Positions 8,525-17,376 of a stretch of DNA of 64,000 nt are shown here, piece after piece. Source of the stretch: Pannonibacter phragmitetus_B (lineage in GTDB: Bacteria > Pseudomonadota > Alphaproteobacteria > Rhizobiales > Stappiaceae); assembly GCF_050510895.1 (NCBI RefSeq), contig NZ_JBNINT010000001.1:2480001-2544000 (forward strand). The letters run 5' to 3'. The notes under the pieces are model-generated. The model was not told the origin of the DNA, made no database searches, and was given only the letters and a program-made list of their open reading frames with translations. The stretch's first letter is position 1, and each line of letters starts with the position of its first letter. The position numbers and the translations under genes were made by a program.

Positions 8525-9486
8525 TCAGGCCTCGGGAAGGCCTGCGAACATGTCGGTGGAGCGGATCAGCCGGTCGAGGATGCCCGGCTCGTTGAAGGCG
8601 TGCCCGGCCCCTCGATGAGGTGGAAATCGGCCCGCGGCCAGGCCTTGTGCAGGCCATAGGCATAGCGCGCCGGGCAAGGCATGTCGTAGCGGCCATGCAC
8701 GATCACGCCCGGAATATCCTTCAGCTTTCCGGCGTCGCGCAGCAGCTGCCCCTCTTCCAGCCAGCCGCCATGCATGAAGAAGTGATTCTCGATGCGGGCG
8801 AAGGCATAGGCGAATTCGTCCTCGCCGAAATGCTGGCTGTTGTCGAGGCTGGGCAGCAGGGTGATGGTCTCGCCCTCCCACAGGCTCCAGGCCTTGGCAG
8901 CTTCAACACGCACGGCCTTGTCCGGATGGGTCAGCAGGCGCTGATAGGCCGCCATCATCGCATGGCGTTCGCCCGCTGGAACGGGGGCCTGAAAGCGCTC
9001 GAACTTCTCCGGGAACATTTCCGAGACGCCGAACTGGTAGTACCAGTCCAATTCCCCTTTGGTCAGCGTGTAGATGCCGCGCAGCACCAGCTCGCTCACC
9101 TGCCGGGGATAGGTCTGCGCATAGGCCAGTGCCAGCGTCGAGCCCCAGGAGCCACCGAAGACGAGCCACTGGTCGGCTCCCACCATCTTGCGCAGACGCT
9201 CGATGTCCTCAACCAGATGCCATGTGGTGTTGGCTTCCAGCTCCGCATGCGGCGTGGAGCGGCCGCAGCCGCGCTGGTCAAACAGCAGAACGTCGTAGTG
9301 ATCTGGATGGAACAGCCGCCGGTGTGCGGGCGAAATGCCGCCGCCCGGCCCGCCATGCAGGAACACTGCTGGCTTGCGCCCTGGCGTCCCCGAGCGCTCC
9401 CAGTAGATGGTGTGGCCATCGCCCACATCGAGCATACCGGAGGCATAGGGCTCGATCTCGGGATAAAGGCCGCGCAATTCCGTCAT
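8525..9486 (-). pseudogene. pip: Proline iminopeptidase, frameshifted near the 3' end
   Basis: Alpha/beta-hydrolase that removes N-terminal proline from peptides (peptidase family S33). The protein starts MTELRGLYPEIEPYASG and has the oxyanion motif GGPGGG, the nucleophile elbow GGSWGS and the acid residue in VIVHGRYD. The frame then shifts: as given it ends LIEGPGTPSTSRASSTG at 8566, but one frame over the family C-terminus continues as GAGHAFNEPGILDRLIR to a stop at 8525. Adding one C to the CCCC run at 8608-8611 (plus strand) restores a 320-residue protein of normal length. The lost part carries the catalytic histidine. A sequencing error is more likely than real decay. The start lies 4 nt after the GFA gene stop. 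Confidence 0.88.
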
Positions 9487-9490
9487 CAAA

Positions 9491-9982
9491 TCAATCCTCT
9501 TCCACTCTGTCTGCCGCAGGCCAAACATCCGTATCGTGATCTGGATGCTGGTAGGTGACGAGGGAGGCAAGGAACGCAGCCGCCGCAAAGTCGTCTTCCG
9601 TCCTGCGCTCCGGCAACCCCGGCACGGCATCTGCAAAGGGCAGCTTGCCCTCGACCCCATAGGCAACGATGGGCACGATCCCGGACGGATCGTCAAATGC
9701 GGCGATGGCGATGGCCATGCCGTCCGGCGCCTCATAGGTCAGAGGCGTGCCGCAAGCGGAGCAAAAGCCGCGGGAAACCAGATTGGAGCTGCGGAAAATG
9801 GCTCTGTCTCCGCGTGTCCACTCCACACTATCCGCCTCGCGCACCGACACCAGCGGAGCATAAAAGCCGCCAAAGGCCTTCTGGCACATGCGGCAATGGC
9901 ACACCGACGCATGCCCAAGCTGCCCCCGCACCCGGAACCGCACCGCCCCACACTGGCATCCGCCAGACCGTTCATTGGTCAT
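9491..9982 (-). CDS. GFA family (glutathione-dependent formaldehyde-activating-like) zinc protein
   Basis: 163-residue protein of the GFA/CENP-V fold. It shows the zinc-binding cysteines in CQCGAVRFRV, CHCRMCQK and FCSACGTPL, the classic arrangement. The founding member was described as helping formaldehyde combine with glutathione, but most members have no proven activity, so no reaction is assigned. It lies immediately upstream of pip and is probably co-transcribed with it. Confidence 0.9.
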   Translation of the reverse strand: MTNERSGGCQCGAVRFRVRGQLGHASVCHCRMCQKAFGGFYAPLVSVREADSVEWTRGDRAIFRSSNLVSRGFCSACGTPLTYEAPDGMAIAIAAFDDPSGIVPIVAYGVEGKLPFADAVPGLPERRTEDDFAAAAFLASLVTYQHPDHDTDVWPAADRVEED

Positions 9983-10111
9983 TTTGGTTCTCCCTGTCTC
10001 CTGCGTATCGTCATGACGGACGCGACACTGGCCAGTTTCCTTGCAACCGCTGAGCCCCCACTCCTTCCCCCGTGGGAAGGGGTGGGCAGACTCTCAAGGG
10101 ATGAATCCCCC

Positions 10112-11527
10112 TCAGCGCTTCACCTCCCACGTGGTCACACGCTTGCCGGTGGCGGCGTCCTTGCCGTCCTTGAGCTGGATCCCCATGGCGGAAAGCTCGT
10201 CGCGGATGCGGTCGGCTTCGGCCCAGTTCTTGGCTTCAAGGCTGGAGAGACGATCGGCAACGAGAGTTTCAATGCGGCCCGTATCCACGCCCTCCAGCAC
10301 GGCGGCAACAGGCGCGAGCCCAAGAAGACGCGCACTGGCCCAATAGACCGGAAGCAGGGCGCTGTCCTTGGACGCGTCCTGTGCCAGACCATGGAGTGCC
10401 TGCACGGCGGCAACCGTGTTGAGGTCATCCGTCAAGGCCGCCAGCACTTCGGAGGCGGGAGCAGCAGCTCTCTCCTGAACCTCGGGCCACTTTGCCAGCA
10501 GCCGTTCAGCCTCCTCCAGCCGCTTGACCGAAAAATCAATCGGCTCGCGGTAATGCGTCATCAGCATGGCAAGGCGCAGCACTTCGCCCGGCCACTTGCG
10601 GCCGCCGAATTTTTCCGTGTGCAGCAGGTCGTGGATGGTGACAAAGTTGCCTTCGGACTTGGACATCTTGCGCCCCTCCACCTGCACGAAGCCGTTGTGC
10701 AGCCAGAAATTTGCCATGACGCTGGTGCCATGGGCGCAGCAGGACTGGGCGATTTCGTTTTCGTGGTGCGGGAAGATGAGATCCAGCCCGCCGCCGTGAA
10801 TGTCGAACACCTCGCCCAGATGATGGGCGCTCATGACCGAGCATTCGATGTGCCAGCCGGGGCGGCCACGGCCCCAGGGGCTGTCCCAGCCTGGCTCCTC
10901 GGGCGAAGACAGCTTCCACAGCACGAAGTCGCCCGGGTTCTTCTTGTGGGCGTCAACGGCAATGCGTGCGCCTGCCCTCTGGTCTTCCAGATTGCGCTTG
11001 GAGAGCTGGCCATAAGCGGCCATGGAGCCGGTGTCGAACAGCACCTCGCCGCCGTCTTCCGTCTGCGCCACATAGGCATGGCCGCGGGCAATCAGCGTCT
11101 CGATCATCGAAACCATGCCCGCGATATGCTGGGTCGCGCGCGGCTCATGGCTGGGCTCAAGGCAGCCGAGTGCCTTCACGTCCGCATGGAACTGGTCCGC
11201 AGTGGTGGAGGTCACCCGTGCGATGGCATCGTTCAGCGGCAGGCCAGGAAAATCACGCAGGGCGCGGGCGTTGATCTTGTCATCGACGTCCGTGATGTTG
11301 CGCACATAGGTGACGTGATCGGCTCCATAGAGATGGCGCAGCAGGCGGTAGAGCACGTCAAAGACAATGACCGGCCGTGCATTGCCGATATGGGCAAAGT
11401 CATAGACCGTCGGTCCGCACACATACATGCGCACGTTCTGCGGATCGATCGGATGGAAGACATCCTTCGTCCGGGTGAGCGTATTGGTCAGGCGCAGAAC
11501 CGGGGCGTCCGGGCTGGCTTTGGTCAT
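10112..11527 (-). CDS. cysS: Cysteinyl-tRNA synthetase
   Basis: Class I aminoacyl-tRNA synthetase charging tRNA-Cys, 471 residues. The HIGH motif appears as HIGN (residues 46-49) and the KMSKS motif is at 287-291. The zinc ligands of the active site are visible: Cys37 in VCGPT, Cys229 in HIECS and the histidine/glutamate of FPHHENE. The DALR anticodon-binding region and a small C-terminal domain follow. The ATG at 11527 gives the N-terminus MTKASPDAPVLRLTNTLTR, in line with family members. The downstream neighbour on the same strand is the GFA gene, with a gap of about 130 nt. Confidence 0.96.
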   Translation of the reverse strand: MTKASPDAPVLRLTNTLTRTKDVFHPIDPQNVRMYVCGPTVYDFAHIGNARPVIVFDVLYRLLRHLYGADHVTYVRNITDVDDKINARALRDFPGLPLNDAIARVTSTTADQFHADVKALGCLEPSHEPRATQHIAGMVSMIETLIARGHAYVAQTEDGGEVLFDTGSMAAYGQLSKRNLEDQRAGARIAVDAHKKNPGDFVLWKLSSPEEPGWDSPWGRGRPGWHIECSVMSAHHLGEVFDIHGGGLDLIFPHHENEIAQSCCAHGTSVMANFWLHNGFVQVEGRKMSKSEGNFVTIHDLLHTEKFGGRKWPGEVLRLAMLMTHYREPIDFSVKRLEEAERLLAKWPEVQERAAAPASEVLAALTDDLNTVAAVQALHGLAQDASKDSALLPVYWASARLLGLAPVAAVLEGVDTGRIETLVADRLSSLEAKNWAEADRIRDELSAMGIQLKDGKDAATGKRVTTWEVKR

Positions 11528-11888
11528 GACACGTCGTCTCCTGGCCTGCTGGCCGGGGGCGTCCGTCTCTTTGGAATTGGCGCAAGGAGGGAACGGCCAC
11601 AGCCAGCAAAGGTGCTAGCTGCAAATAATGGTGATCGGAATGAGGGTCCGGCTGGCCGTATTCATGGCTCTGTTGTGACCGGTTTCCCGTTTCCGGTCAA
11701 GCATTCATCTGCCGCGCCACGCAAGCTGCAGCCCGCGGATCATCAAGGTTCCAAACACCTGTTCATGAAGCTGAACGCCAGCTGAATTTGCCCCTCAGAC
11801 CCGGTTCAGCGCGCCCCTGCCACAGTAGCGCCATGAGTTGAACACAGCCCGCCGCAGCGGCCGGGCAAAATGAAAAATGGGGCTTATC
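11528..11888. promoter_or_regulatory. Intergenic region with an 11-bp-spaced direct repeat
   Basis: This 361-nt stretch between divergent cysS and the small exported-protein gene holds no supported gene. It contains CTGAAC (11771-11776) and CTGAAT (11782-11787), a direct repeat one helical turn apart as recognised by many OmpR/PhoB-type regulators, and an inverted copy GTTCAG about 17 nt further on. A role as an activator site for the downstream plus-strand gene is inference only. Confidence 0.3.
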
Positions 11889-12077
11889 ATGTTTGCGCGT
11901 TTTGTCTCGGTCTGCTTCGTTCTCGCCATCATCGCCTCTCCCTTTGCAGGCCTTGCGGCCCTTGCCTCCAGCAAGCCAATGCCCGCAGGTGTCTCGGCCC
12001 AGAAGAGCATGTGCATGACCACGGGCGTCAGCTGCGGCGCTGGCCACATCCTGCTGCCTGCGATGTTCCGGGGATAA
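11889..12077 (+). CDS. Small exported protein, uncharacterised
   Basis: Possible 62-residue protein starting MFARFVSVCFVLAIIASPFAGLAALA, which looks like a complete signal peptide with a cleavage site near residue 26. The mature part would be only about 36 residues with two cysteines (MCMTTGVSC). An in-frame ATG at 11877 is an alternative; ATG 11889 is preferred because AAATGGGG lies upstream at usable spacing. I do not recognise the family. It sits ahead of an ArsR-type regulator and downstream of a possible response-regulator site. Confidence 0.4.
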   Translation: MFARFVSVCFVLAIIASPFAGLAALASSKPMPAGVSAQKSMCMTTGVSCGAGHILLPAMFRG

Positions 12078-12178
12078 GCGCAGCCCTCAGGCGCCTCCCA
12101 TCCGGACAGGGCAGCCAGCCTTTAATCAGTGCAACGGCGTGGCTTGAAACAATCGGGGCGAGGTGCCATCTTGCGCGC

Positions 12179-12661
12179 ATGGAAACCAAGGCTCTGGAAG
12201 AAAAGGCCGAAGCGGCCACACAGTTTCTCAAGACCATCGCCTCGACGCCGAGGCTGATGCTGCTGTGCATGATGGCTGACCGGGAATGCAAGGTTGGCGA
12301 TCTGGCCGAGCAGACCGGCATGCGCATGCCGACCGTCTCCCAGCAGCTGAGCCTGCTACGTGCACAAGGCCTCGTGCGTACCCGCCGGGAAGGCACGACG
12401 ATCTACTACCGGCTGGCGAGTGATGCGGCACGCGATATCATGGGCGTGCTTTACACGCACTTCTGCTCGCCCGATGCCAAGCCTCAGGACGCCCCCAGAC
12501 CGAGGACGAGGAAGAGCCCGCCCTGTAAGCCAGTGCGGGACTTCGATCGTCACTTATCCAGAAAATCAGCGCAGCGCGGCGCTTCCCCACTGCCCCACGG
12601 CATGATGGGAACGGTGGACGTGGAGTTCTTCGGGCTGCCCTCTACCAGCTTGTCGGAATAG
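12179..12661 (+). CDS. ArsR/SmtB family transcriptional regulator, SqrR/BigR-like
   Basis: Winged-helix repressor. Residues 1-100 from the ATG at 12179 form the whole ArsR domain, with recognition helix MPTVSQQLSLLRAQGLV and wing TRREGTTIYYRL. Cysteines at 37 (RECKVGDL) and 96 (YTHFCSP) match the pair used by persulfide-sensing SqrR/BigR regulators, so sensing of reactive sulfur rather than metal is a reasonable guess. As given the frame continues 57 residues into the antisense of creA, an overlap of 112 nt. Adding one C to CCCCC at 12492-12496 gives an acidic tail QTEDEEEPAL ending at 12528, which avoids the overlap. This is the likely natural end, but it is not proven. Confidence 0.8.
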   Translation: METKALEEKAEAATQFLKTIASTPRLMLLCMMADRECKVGDLAEQTGMRMPTVSQQLSLLRAQGLVRTRREGTTIYYRLASDAARDIMGVLYTHFCSPDAKPQDAPRPRTRKSPPCKPVRDFDRHLSRKSAQRGASPLPHGMMGTVDVEFFGLPSTSLSE

Positions 12662-13080
12662 ACTAGATAGACCAGCACATTACGCTTGGCGTCGCAGCCG
12701 CGCACGATCCGCATCTTCTTGAACAGGAACGACCGGCGCTGGCGGAACATCTCCTCGCCCTGCTCGAAGCGCGCCTTGAAGCTGACCGGCCCCACCTGGC
12801 GGCAGGCCAGTGAAATGTCCGAAACCTCCTCCGCAACGCCCAGCCAGCCCTCAAGACCGCCCTTTTCCGGCACGGTGAAATGACAGGCGACACCCTCCAC
12901 CACCGGGTCGTCAATGGCATAGGTGGCAAGCTTGTGGTCAGGCGTGAGGAATTTCCAGACAGTTGACTTTTTGAAGATGAGATCCGGCTCTTCCGCCGCG
13001 CCCGCAGCACCCGCCGCAAGCAGAAAAGCCAAAATGCCACCTGCAAGTTTCGCAGCCACGCCTCCGTGTCTGATGCTCAT
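12550..13080 (-). CDS. creA: CreA family periplasmic protein
   Basis: 176-residue protein with an N-terminal signal sequence (GGVAAKLAGGILAFLLAAGAAG, cleavage near AGAAEEPD) followed by the CreA domain: DLIFKKSTVWKFLTPDHKLATY, then VEGVACHFTVPEKGG and DISLACRQVGP. CreA proteins are widespread in Proteobacteria, are named for their position in the E. coli cre locus and have no established biochemical function. Nothing here links it to CreBC. Its 3' end faces the ArsR-like gene, and its start faces the kdp operon across about 300 nt. Confidence 0.88.
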   Translation of the reverse strand: MSIRHGGVAAKLAGGILAFLLAAGAAGAAEEPDLIFKKSTVWKFLTPDHKLATYAIDDPVVEGVACHFTVPEKGGLEGWLGVAEEVSDISLACRQVGPVSFKARFEQGEEMFRQRRSFLFKKMRIVRGCDAKRNVLVYLVYSDKLVEGSPKNSTSTVPIMPWGSGEAPRCADFLDK

Positions 13081-13386
13081 GCCCGTTGCCCTTTCCTGTT
13101 CTGCAAATCAATGTTCCCTCTATGTGGCCGCTCCTTTGGACGTTTTCCATAGCTTGCGCATGCCGCTGCCGCACATGCTGCCATGAGCGGCCCATTGGAA
13201 CTCCATATGTGTTGCAAGTCTCGGGACCTCTGACGGGGACAGCCGGACGGGAAGTGGCACCTGCAAGGCCAGATCCCGCCAAAAGGCTGGCCTTTATCTT
13301 TTCCTTATGCGCGCTGGCTGACTTCCCAATCGAACCCTGATGCGATTTGCGTCGATTTTGTGCCGGTCACAACAGGAGACCGGATC
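13081..13386. promoter_or_regulatory. kdp promoter: Divergent promoter region of creA and the kdp operon
   Basis: This 306-nt region contains no supported gene. A pyrimidine-rich segment CTTTATCTTTTCCTTATGC at about 13292-13310 resembles the T-rich direct repeats bound by KdpE ahead of kdp operons elsewhere. It lies about 80 nt before the first start codon. A strong ribosome-binding site (CAACAGGAGACC) precedes the ATG at 13387. Binding by KdpE is inferred, not shown. Confidence 0.35.
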
Positions 13387-13470
13387 ATGTCCGACATCAT
13401 CTTTCTGACCCTTGGCTGCGGCTGTCTTGGCGTGCTTGCGCTCTATGCCCGCGGCCTCGACCGGCTGTGA
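13387..13470 (+). CDS. 27-residue membrane peptide at the head of the kdp operon
   Basis: A very small gene: ATG 13387 with AGGAGACC about 5 nt upstream, encoding a 27-residue peptide that begins MSDIIFLTLGCGCLGVL, continues ALYARGLDRL and stops at 13468-13470. It is one hydrophobic helix with a charged C-terminus, the same layout as KdpF but a different sequence. It ends 11 nt before kdpF and about 115 nt before kdpA, so it belongs to the operon. From memory, similar peptides ending in YARxxDRL precede kdpF in other proteobacterial operons, usually unannotated. It could be a KdpF-like accessory subunit or a leader peptide; no function is assigned. Confidence 0.65.
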   Translation: MSDIIFLTLGCGCLGVLALYARGLDRL

Positions 13471-13481
13471 GGACCAAAGCC

Positions 13482-13568
13482 ATGTTCGAGCTTTTGTCCG
13501 GCCTTGCCGTGGTTTGCGGCCTTGGCATCTACCTCGTGGTTACGCTGCTGCGGCCCGAGCGGTTCTGA
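13482..13568 (+). CDS. kdpF: Potassium-transporting ATPase subunit F
   Basis: 28-residue single-helix peptide beginning MFELLSGLAVVCGLGIYLV and ending TLLRPERF. The terminal LLRPERF is the hallmark of KdpF, which binds the KdpA/KdpB interface and stabilises the complex in the inner membrane. It starts with the ATG at 13482 and ends 19 nt before kdpA. Genes this short are often missed by annotation pipelines. Confidence 0.88.
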   Translation: MFELLSGLAVVCGLGIYLVVTLLRPERF

Positions 13569-13587
13569 TCCTCTACGGAGCGCACCC

Positions 13588-15297
13588 ATGACCCTTTCCG
13601 GCTGGCTGCAGATCGGCCTGTTCTTTCTGGCCGTTCTCGCCATCATCAAGCCTCTCGGGCTTTACATGGCCTATGTCTTTTCAGGCAGGCGCACATGGCT
13701 TTCACCTGTTCTCGGTCCCATCGAGAGCGGCTTCTACAAGGCTGCGGGCATAGATCCGCAGCGGGAACAGAGCTGGCTTGGCTACACGTTCGCCATGCTT
13801 GCCTTCTCGCTGACAGGCTTCCTTGCCCTTTATGCCATCCTGCGGCTGCAGCACCTGCTGCCATTCAATCCGCAGGGTTTTCCCGGCATGCCGGCGGACC
13901 TTGCCTTCAACACGGCCGTCTCTTTTGTCACGAACACCAACTGGCAGAACTATGGCGGTGAGGTCACACTGAGCCACTTCAGCCAGATGGCCGGTCTGAC
14001 GGTGCAGAACTTCCTGTCTGCTGCCACCGGCATGGCGCTGGCTGTCGCCTTCACCCGCGCCTTCGCCCGCTCCAAGGCCTGCACCCTTGGCAACTTCTGG
14101 GCCGACATGACACGGGCTGTGCTTTATATCCTGCTGCCACTGGCGATCCTCGTGGCCCTTGCATTCGTTGCCATGGGCCTGCCGCAAACGCTGAGCGCCT
14201 CTGCCACGGTGACCACGCTGGAAGGCGCGCAGCAGGTGATTGCGCTCGGACCCGTCGCCAGCCAGGAAGCCATCAAGCAGCTTGGCACGAACGGCGGCGG
14301 CTTCTTCAACGTCAACGCCGCCCATCCGTTCGAGAATCCGACGGCCTTCTCCAACTATCTCAACATGTTCGCCATGCTGAGCGTGTCGTCCGCCCTCGTC
14401 TATGCCTTTGGCGTGATGGCAAACTGCCGCCGTCAGGCCTGGGCTCTGCTCAGTGCCATGGCGCTGCTGCTGATCACTGGCGTTGCCGTGATCTATTGGG
14501 CAGAAACGCAAGGCAACCCGATCCTGACCGCCCTTGGCGCGGATGCGGCGGGCGGCAATATGGAAGGCAAGGAAGTGCGCTTCGGGCAGGCCATGACCGC
14601 GCTCTATGCCGCCGTCACCACAGGCCTTTCCAATGGCGGCGTCAATGGCATGCATGGGTCATTCACCGGCCTTGGCGGGCTGGTGCCGATGTTCCTGATG
14701 CAGCTTGGCGAGGTTTTGCCGGGCGGCGTAGGCTCGGGCCTCTATGGCATGCTCGTCTTTGCCCTGCTGTCGGTCTTCGTTGCGGGCCTCATGGTGGGCC
14801 GTACACCGGAGTTTCTGGGCAAGAAGATCGACGGACGCGAGATGAAATTCGCCATGCTGGCCGTTCTCATCCTGCCGCTGGTGATCCTCGGGCTCACGGC
14901 CGTGTCCGCCATGCTGCCCGCAGCCCTTGCCAGCCTCGGCTCCGCTGGCCCGCACGGCCTGTCGGAGATGCTCTATGCCTACACCTCGGCTGCGGGCAAC
15001 AATGGCTCGGCCTTTGGCGGGCTCAGTGGCAACACGCCCTGGTACAACACCACCCTCGGGCTCTCCATGCTGCTGGGCCGCTTTGCCTATGCCATACCGG
15101 TGATGGCGATTGCCGGGTCTCTGGCGGCGAAGGTCAAGGTTCCCCCTTCATCGGGCACATTCCCGACCGATGGGCCGCTGTTCACCGGCCTTCTCATCGC
15201 CATCATCCTCATTCTCGGCGGTCTGCAGTTCTTCCCGGCTCTCGCCCTCGGTCCCATTGCCGAACACCTGGCGATGCTTGCCGGCCAGACCTTCTGA
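13588..15297 (+). CDS. kdpA: Potassium-transporting ATPase subunit A
   Basis: Ion-channel-like subunit of the high-affinity Kdp potassium pump, 569 residues and about ten membrane helices, which is normal. Potassium selectivity-filter loops are visible as SFVTNTNWQNYGGE, GTNGGGFFNVNAAHPFENP, TGLSNGGVNGMHGS and SAAGNNGSAFGGL. The ATG at 13588 follows kdpF by 19 nt and gives MTLSGWLQIGLFFLAVLA; the open frame upstream to 13504 reads through kdpF out of frame. The gene is intact, unlike the downstream kdpB. Confidence 0.96.
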   Translation: MTLSGWLQIGLFFLAVLAIIKPLGLYMAYVFSGRRTWLSPVLGPIESGFYKAAGIDPQREQSWLGYTFAMLAFSLTGFLALYAILRLQHLLPFNPQGFPGMPADLAFNTAVSFVTNTNWQNYGGEVTLSHFSQMAGLTVQNFLSAATGMALAVAFTRAFARSKACTLGNFWADMTRAVLYILLPLAILVALAFVAMGLPQTLSASATVTTLEGAQQVIALGPVASQEAIKQLGTNGGGFFNVNAAHPFENPTAFSNYLNMFAMLSVSSALVYAFGVMANCRRQAWALLSAMALLLITGVAVIYWAETQGNPILTALGADAAGGNMEGKEVRFGQAMTALYAAVTTGLSNGGVNGMHGSFTGLGGLVPMFLMQLGEVLPGGVGSGLYGMLVFALLSVFVAGLMVGRTPEFLGKKIDGREMKFAMLAVLILPLVILGLTAVSAMLPAALASLGSAGPHGLSEMLYAYTSAAGNNGSAFGGLSGNTPWYNTTLGLSMLLGRFAYAIPVMAIAGSLAAKVKVPPSSGTFPTDGPLFTGLLIAIILILGGLQFFPALALGPIAEHLAMLAGQTF

Positions 15298-15310
15298 AAG
15301 GGTTATTCCC

Positions 15311-17372
15311 ATGTCCACTGACACAAGGGATGCCAAGGGGCAGAAGCTGCCTCACGGCCCGAACATGCTCTCCCCGCAATTCTGCTTCCCGCCTTGCGTG
15401 ATGCGGTCGTGAAGCTGGACCCGCGCCAGCTGGTGCGCAATCCGGTCATCTTCGTCACCGAAGTGGTGGCGGCACTGGTGACCGTGCTGTTCGCCCGTGA
15501 TCTGGCGCTGGGAGCGGAAGACACCGTCTTCTCCGGCCAGATTGCCGCATGGCTGTGGTTCACGGTGCTGTTTGCCACCTTCGCAGAGGCTGTAGCCGAA
15601 GGACGCGGGCGGGCGCAGGCCGATAGCCTGAAGCGCACCAAGTCCGAACTCACCGCCCGCCGCCTCCTGCCGGACGGCAGTACGGAGAGCATCCCCGCCG
15701 CCAGCCTGTCCGTAGGTGACGAGGTGCTGGCGGCAGCCGGGGAGCTGATCCCAGGCGATGGCGAGGTGATCGAGGGCGTTGCCACGGTCAACGAAAGTGC
15801 CATCACCGGTGAATCAGCCCCTGTCATCCGTGAATCGGGCGGCGACCGCTCGGCGGTGACAGGCGGCACGGAGGTGCTGTCCGACGAGATCCGTGTGCGC
15901 ATAACCGTGGCGCCCGGCTCCAGCTTCGTGGACCGGATGATCGCCCTCATTGAAGGCGCCCAGCGCCAGAAGACGCCGAACGAGATAGCCCTGTCGATCC
16001 TGCTGTCTGGCCTGACGCTGATTTTCCTCTTTGTCTGCACCGCCATCTGGGGCCTTGCCGCCTATTCCGGCGCGGTCATTTCCGTCACCGTGCTGGCGGC
16101 CCTGCTGGTAACGCTGATCCCCACCACCATCGGTGGGCTGCTGTCAGCCATCGGCATTGCCGGCATGGACCGGCTGGTGCGCTTCAACGTCATTGCCACC
16201 TCGGGCCGTGCAGTTGAGGCCGCAGGCGACGTGGATACGCTGCTGCTCGACAAGACCGGCACGATCACCTTCGGCAACCGCATGGCCAGCGATTTTGCCG
16301 CTGCTCCCGGCGTCAGCATTCCCGAACTGGCGGAAGCGGCGCTTCTGGCCAGCCTTTCCGACGAAACGCCGGAAGGCCGCTCCATCGTTGCCCTCGCCAC
16401 CGGTGACTTCGGCATCGCCCTGCCGCGGGTAACGCCTGATGCCGTCATCGCTTTCTCCGCCGAGACGCGCCTGTCCGGCGTGGACATGGGAGAGCGCCGC
16501 CTGCGCAAGGGGCGGTGGATGCGGTGCTGGCCTTCGCTGGCCTCACGGCGGCAACGGCTCCGGCAGAGTTCTCCCGCGCCGTGGACCTGATCGCCCGCAG
16601 CGGCGGCACCCCGCTGGCTGTGGCTGATGGTAAGCGGCTGCTCGGCGTCATCCACCTCAAGGACGTCGTCAAGCCCGGCATCAAGGAGCGGTTTGCCGCC
16701 CTGCGCGCCATGGGCATCCGCACGGTCATGGTCACCGGCGACAATCCGGTCACAGCCGCTGCAATCGCCTCGGAAGCCGGCGTCGATGACTTTCTGGCCA
16801 GCGCAACGCCCGAAGACAAGCTGGCGTATATCCGCCGCGAGCAGCAAGGCGGGCGCCTGATCGCCATGTGCGGCGACGGCACCAACGATGCCCCTGCCCT
16901 TGCGCAGGCAGACGTGGGTGTTGCCATGCAGACCGGCACCCAGGCAGCCCGCGAAGCTGCCAACATGGTGGATCTGGACTCCAGCCCCACCAAGCTCATC
17001 GAGATCGTGGAGATCGGCAAACAGCTGCTCATGACACGCGGCTCGCTGACCACCTTCTCCATCGCCAATGATGTGGCCAAATACTTCGCCATCATCCCGG
17101 CGCTGTTCATCGCCGCCTATCCGGCGCTTGGCAGCCTCAACATCATGGACCTGGCCTCGCCGCGCTCGGCCATCCTGTCGGCGGTTATCTTCAACGCACT
17201 GATCATCGTGGCACTGATCCCGCTGGCGCTGAAGGGCGTTGCCTACCGTCCGGCAGGCGCGGCCTCCCTGCTGCGGCGGAACCTTGCCCTCTATGGCCTT
17301 GGCGGCCTGATCCTGCCTTTCGCAGGCATCAAGCTGATCGACATGGCCGTCAGCGCTCTCAATCTGGTGTAA
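15311..17372 (+). pseudogene. kdpB: Potassium-transporting ATPase subunit B, two frameshifts
   Basis: P-type ATPase subunit that hydrolyses ATP for Kdp potassium uptake. The phosphorylation motif DKTGT (in LLLDKTGTITFGN), the TGES-type loop AITGESAPV and the hinge CGDGTNDAPALAQADVG are intact. Two shifts break the frame. At CCCC 15372-15375 one more C changes FCFPPCVMRS-stop into AILLPALRDAVVKLDP. At GGGG 16509-16512 one more G restores RKGAVDAVLAFAGL. With both corrected the protein is 687 residues, the normal length. The neighbours kdpA and kdpC and the regulators are intact, so two sequencing errors are more likely than a dead pump. ATG 15311 lies 13 nt after kdpA. Confidence 0.92.
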
Positions 17373-17376
17373 CCCT

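Noticed and set aside
9536..11785. 749-residue plus-strand open frame opposite cysS and the GFA gene
   Set aside because: The opposite strand carries two certain genes; this frame is open only because of codon bias.
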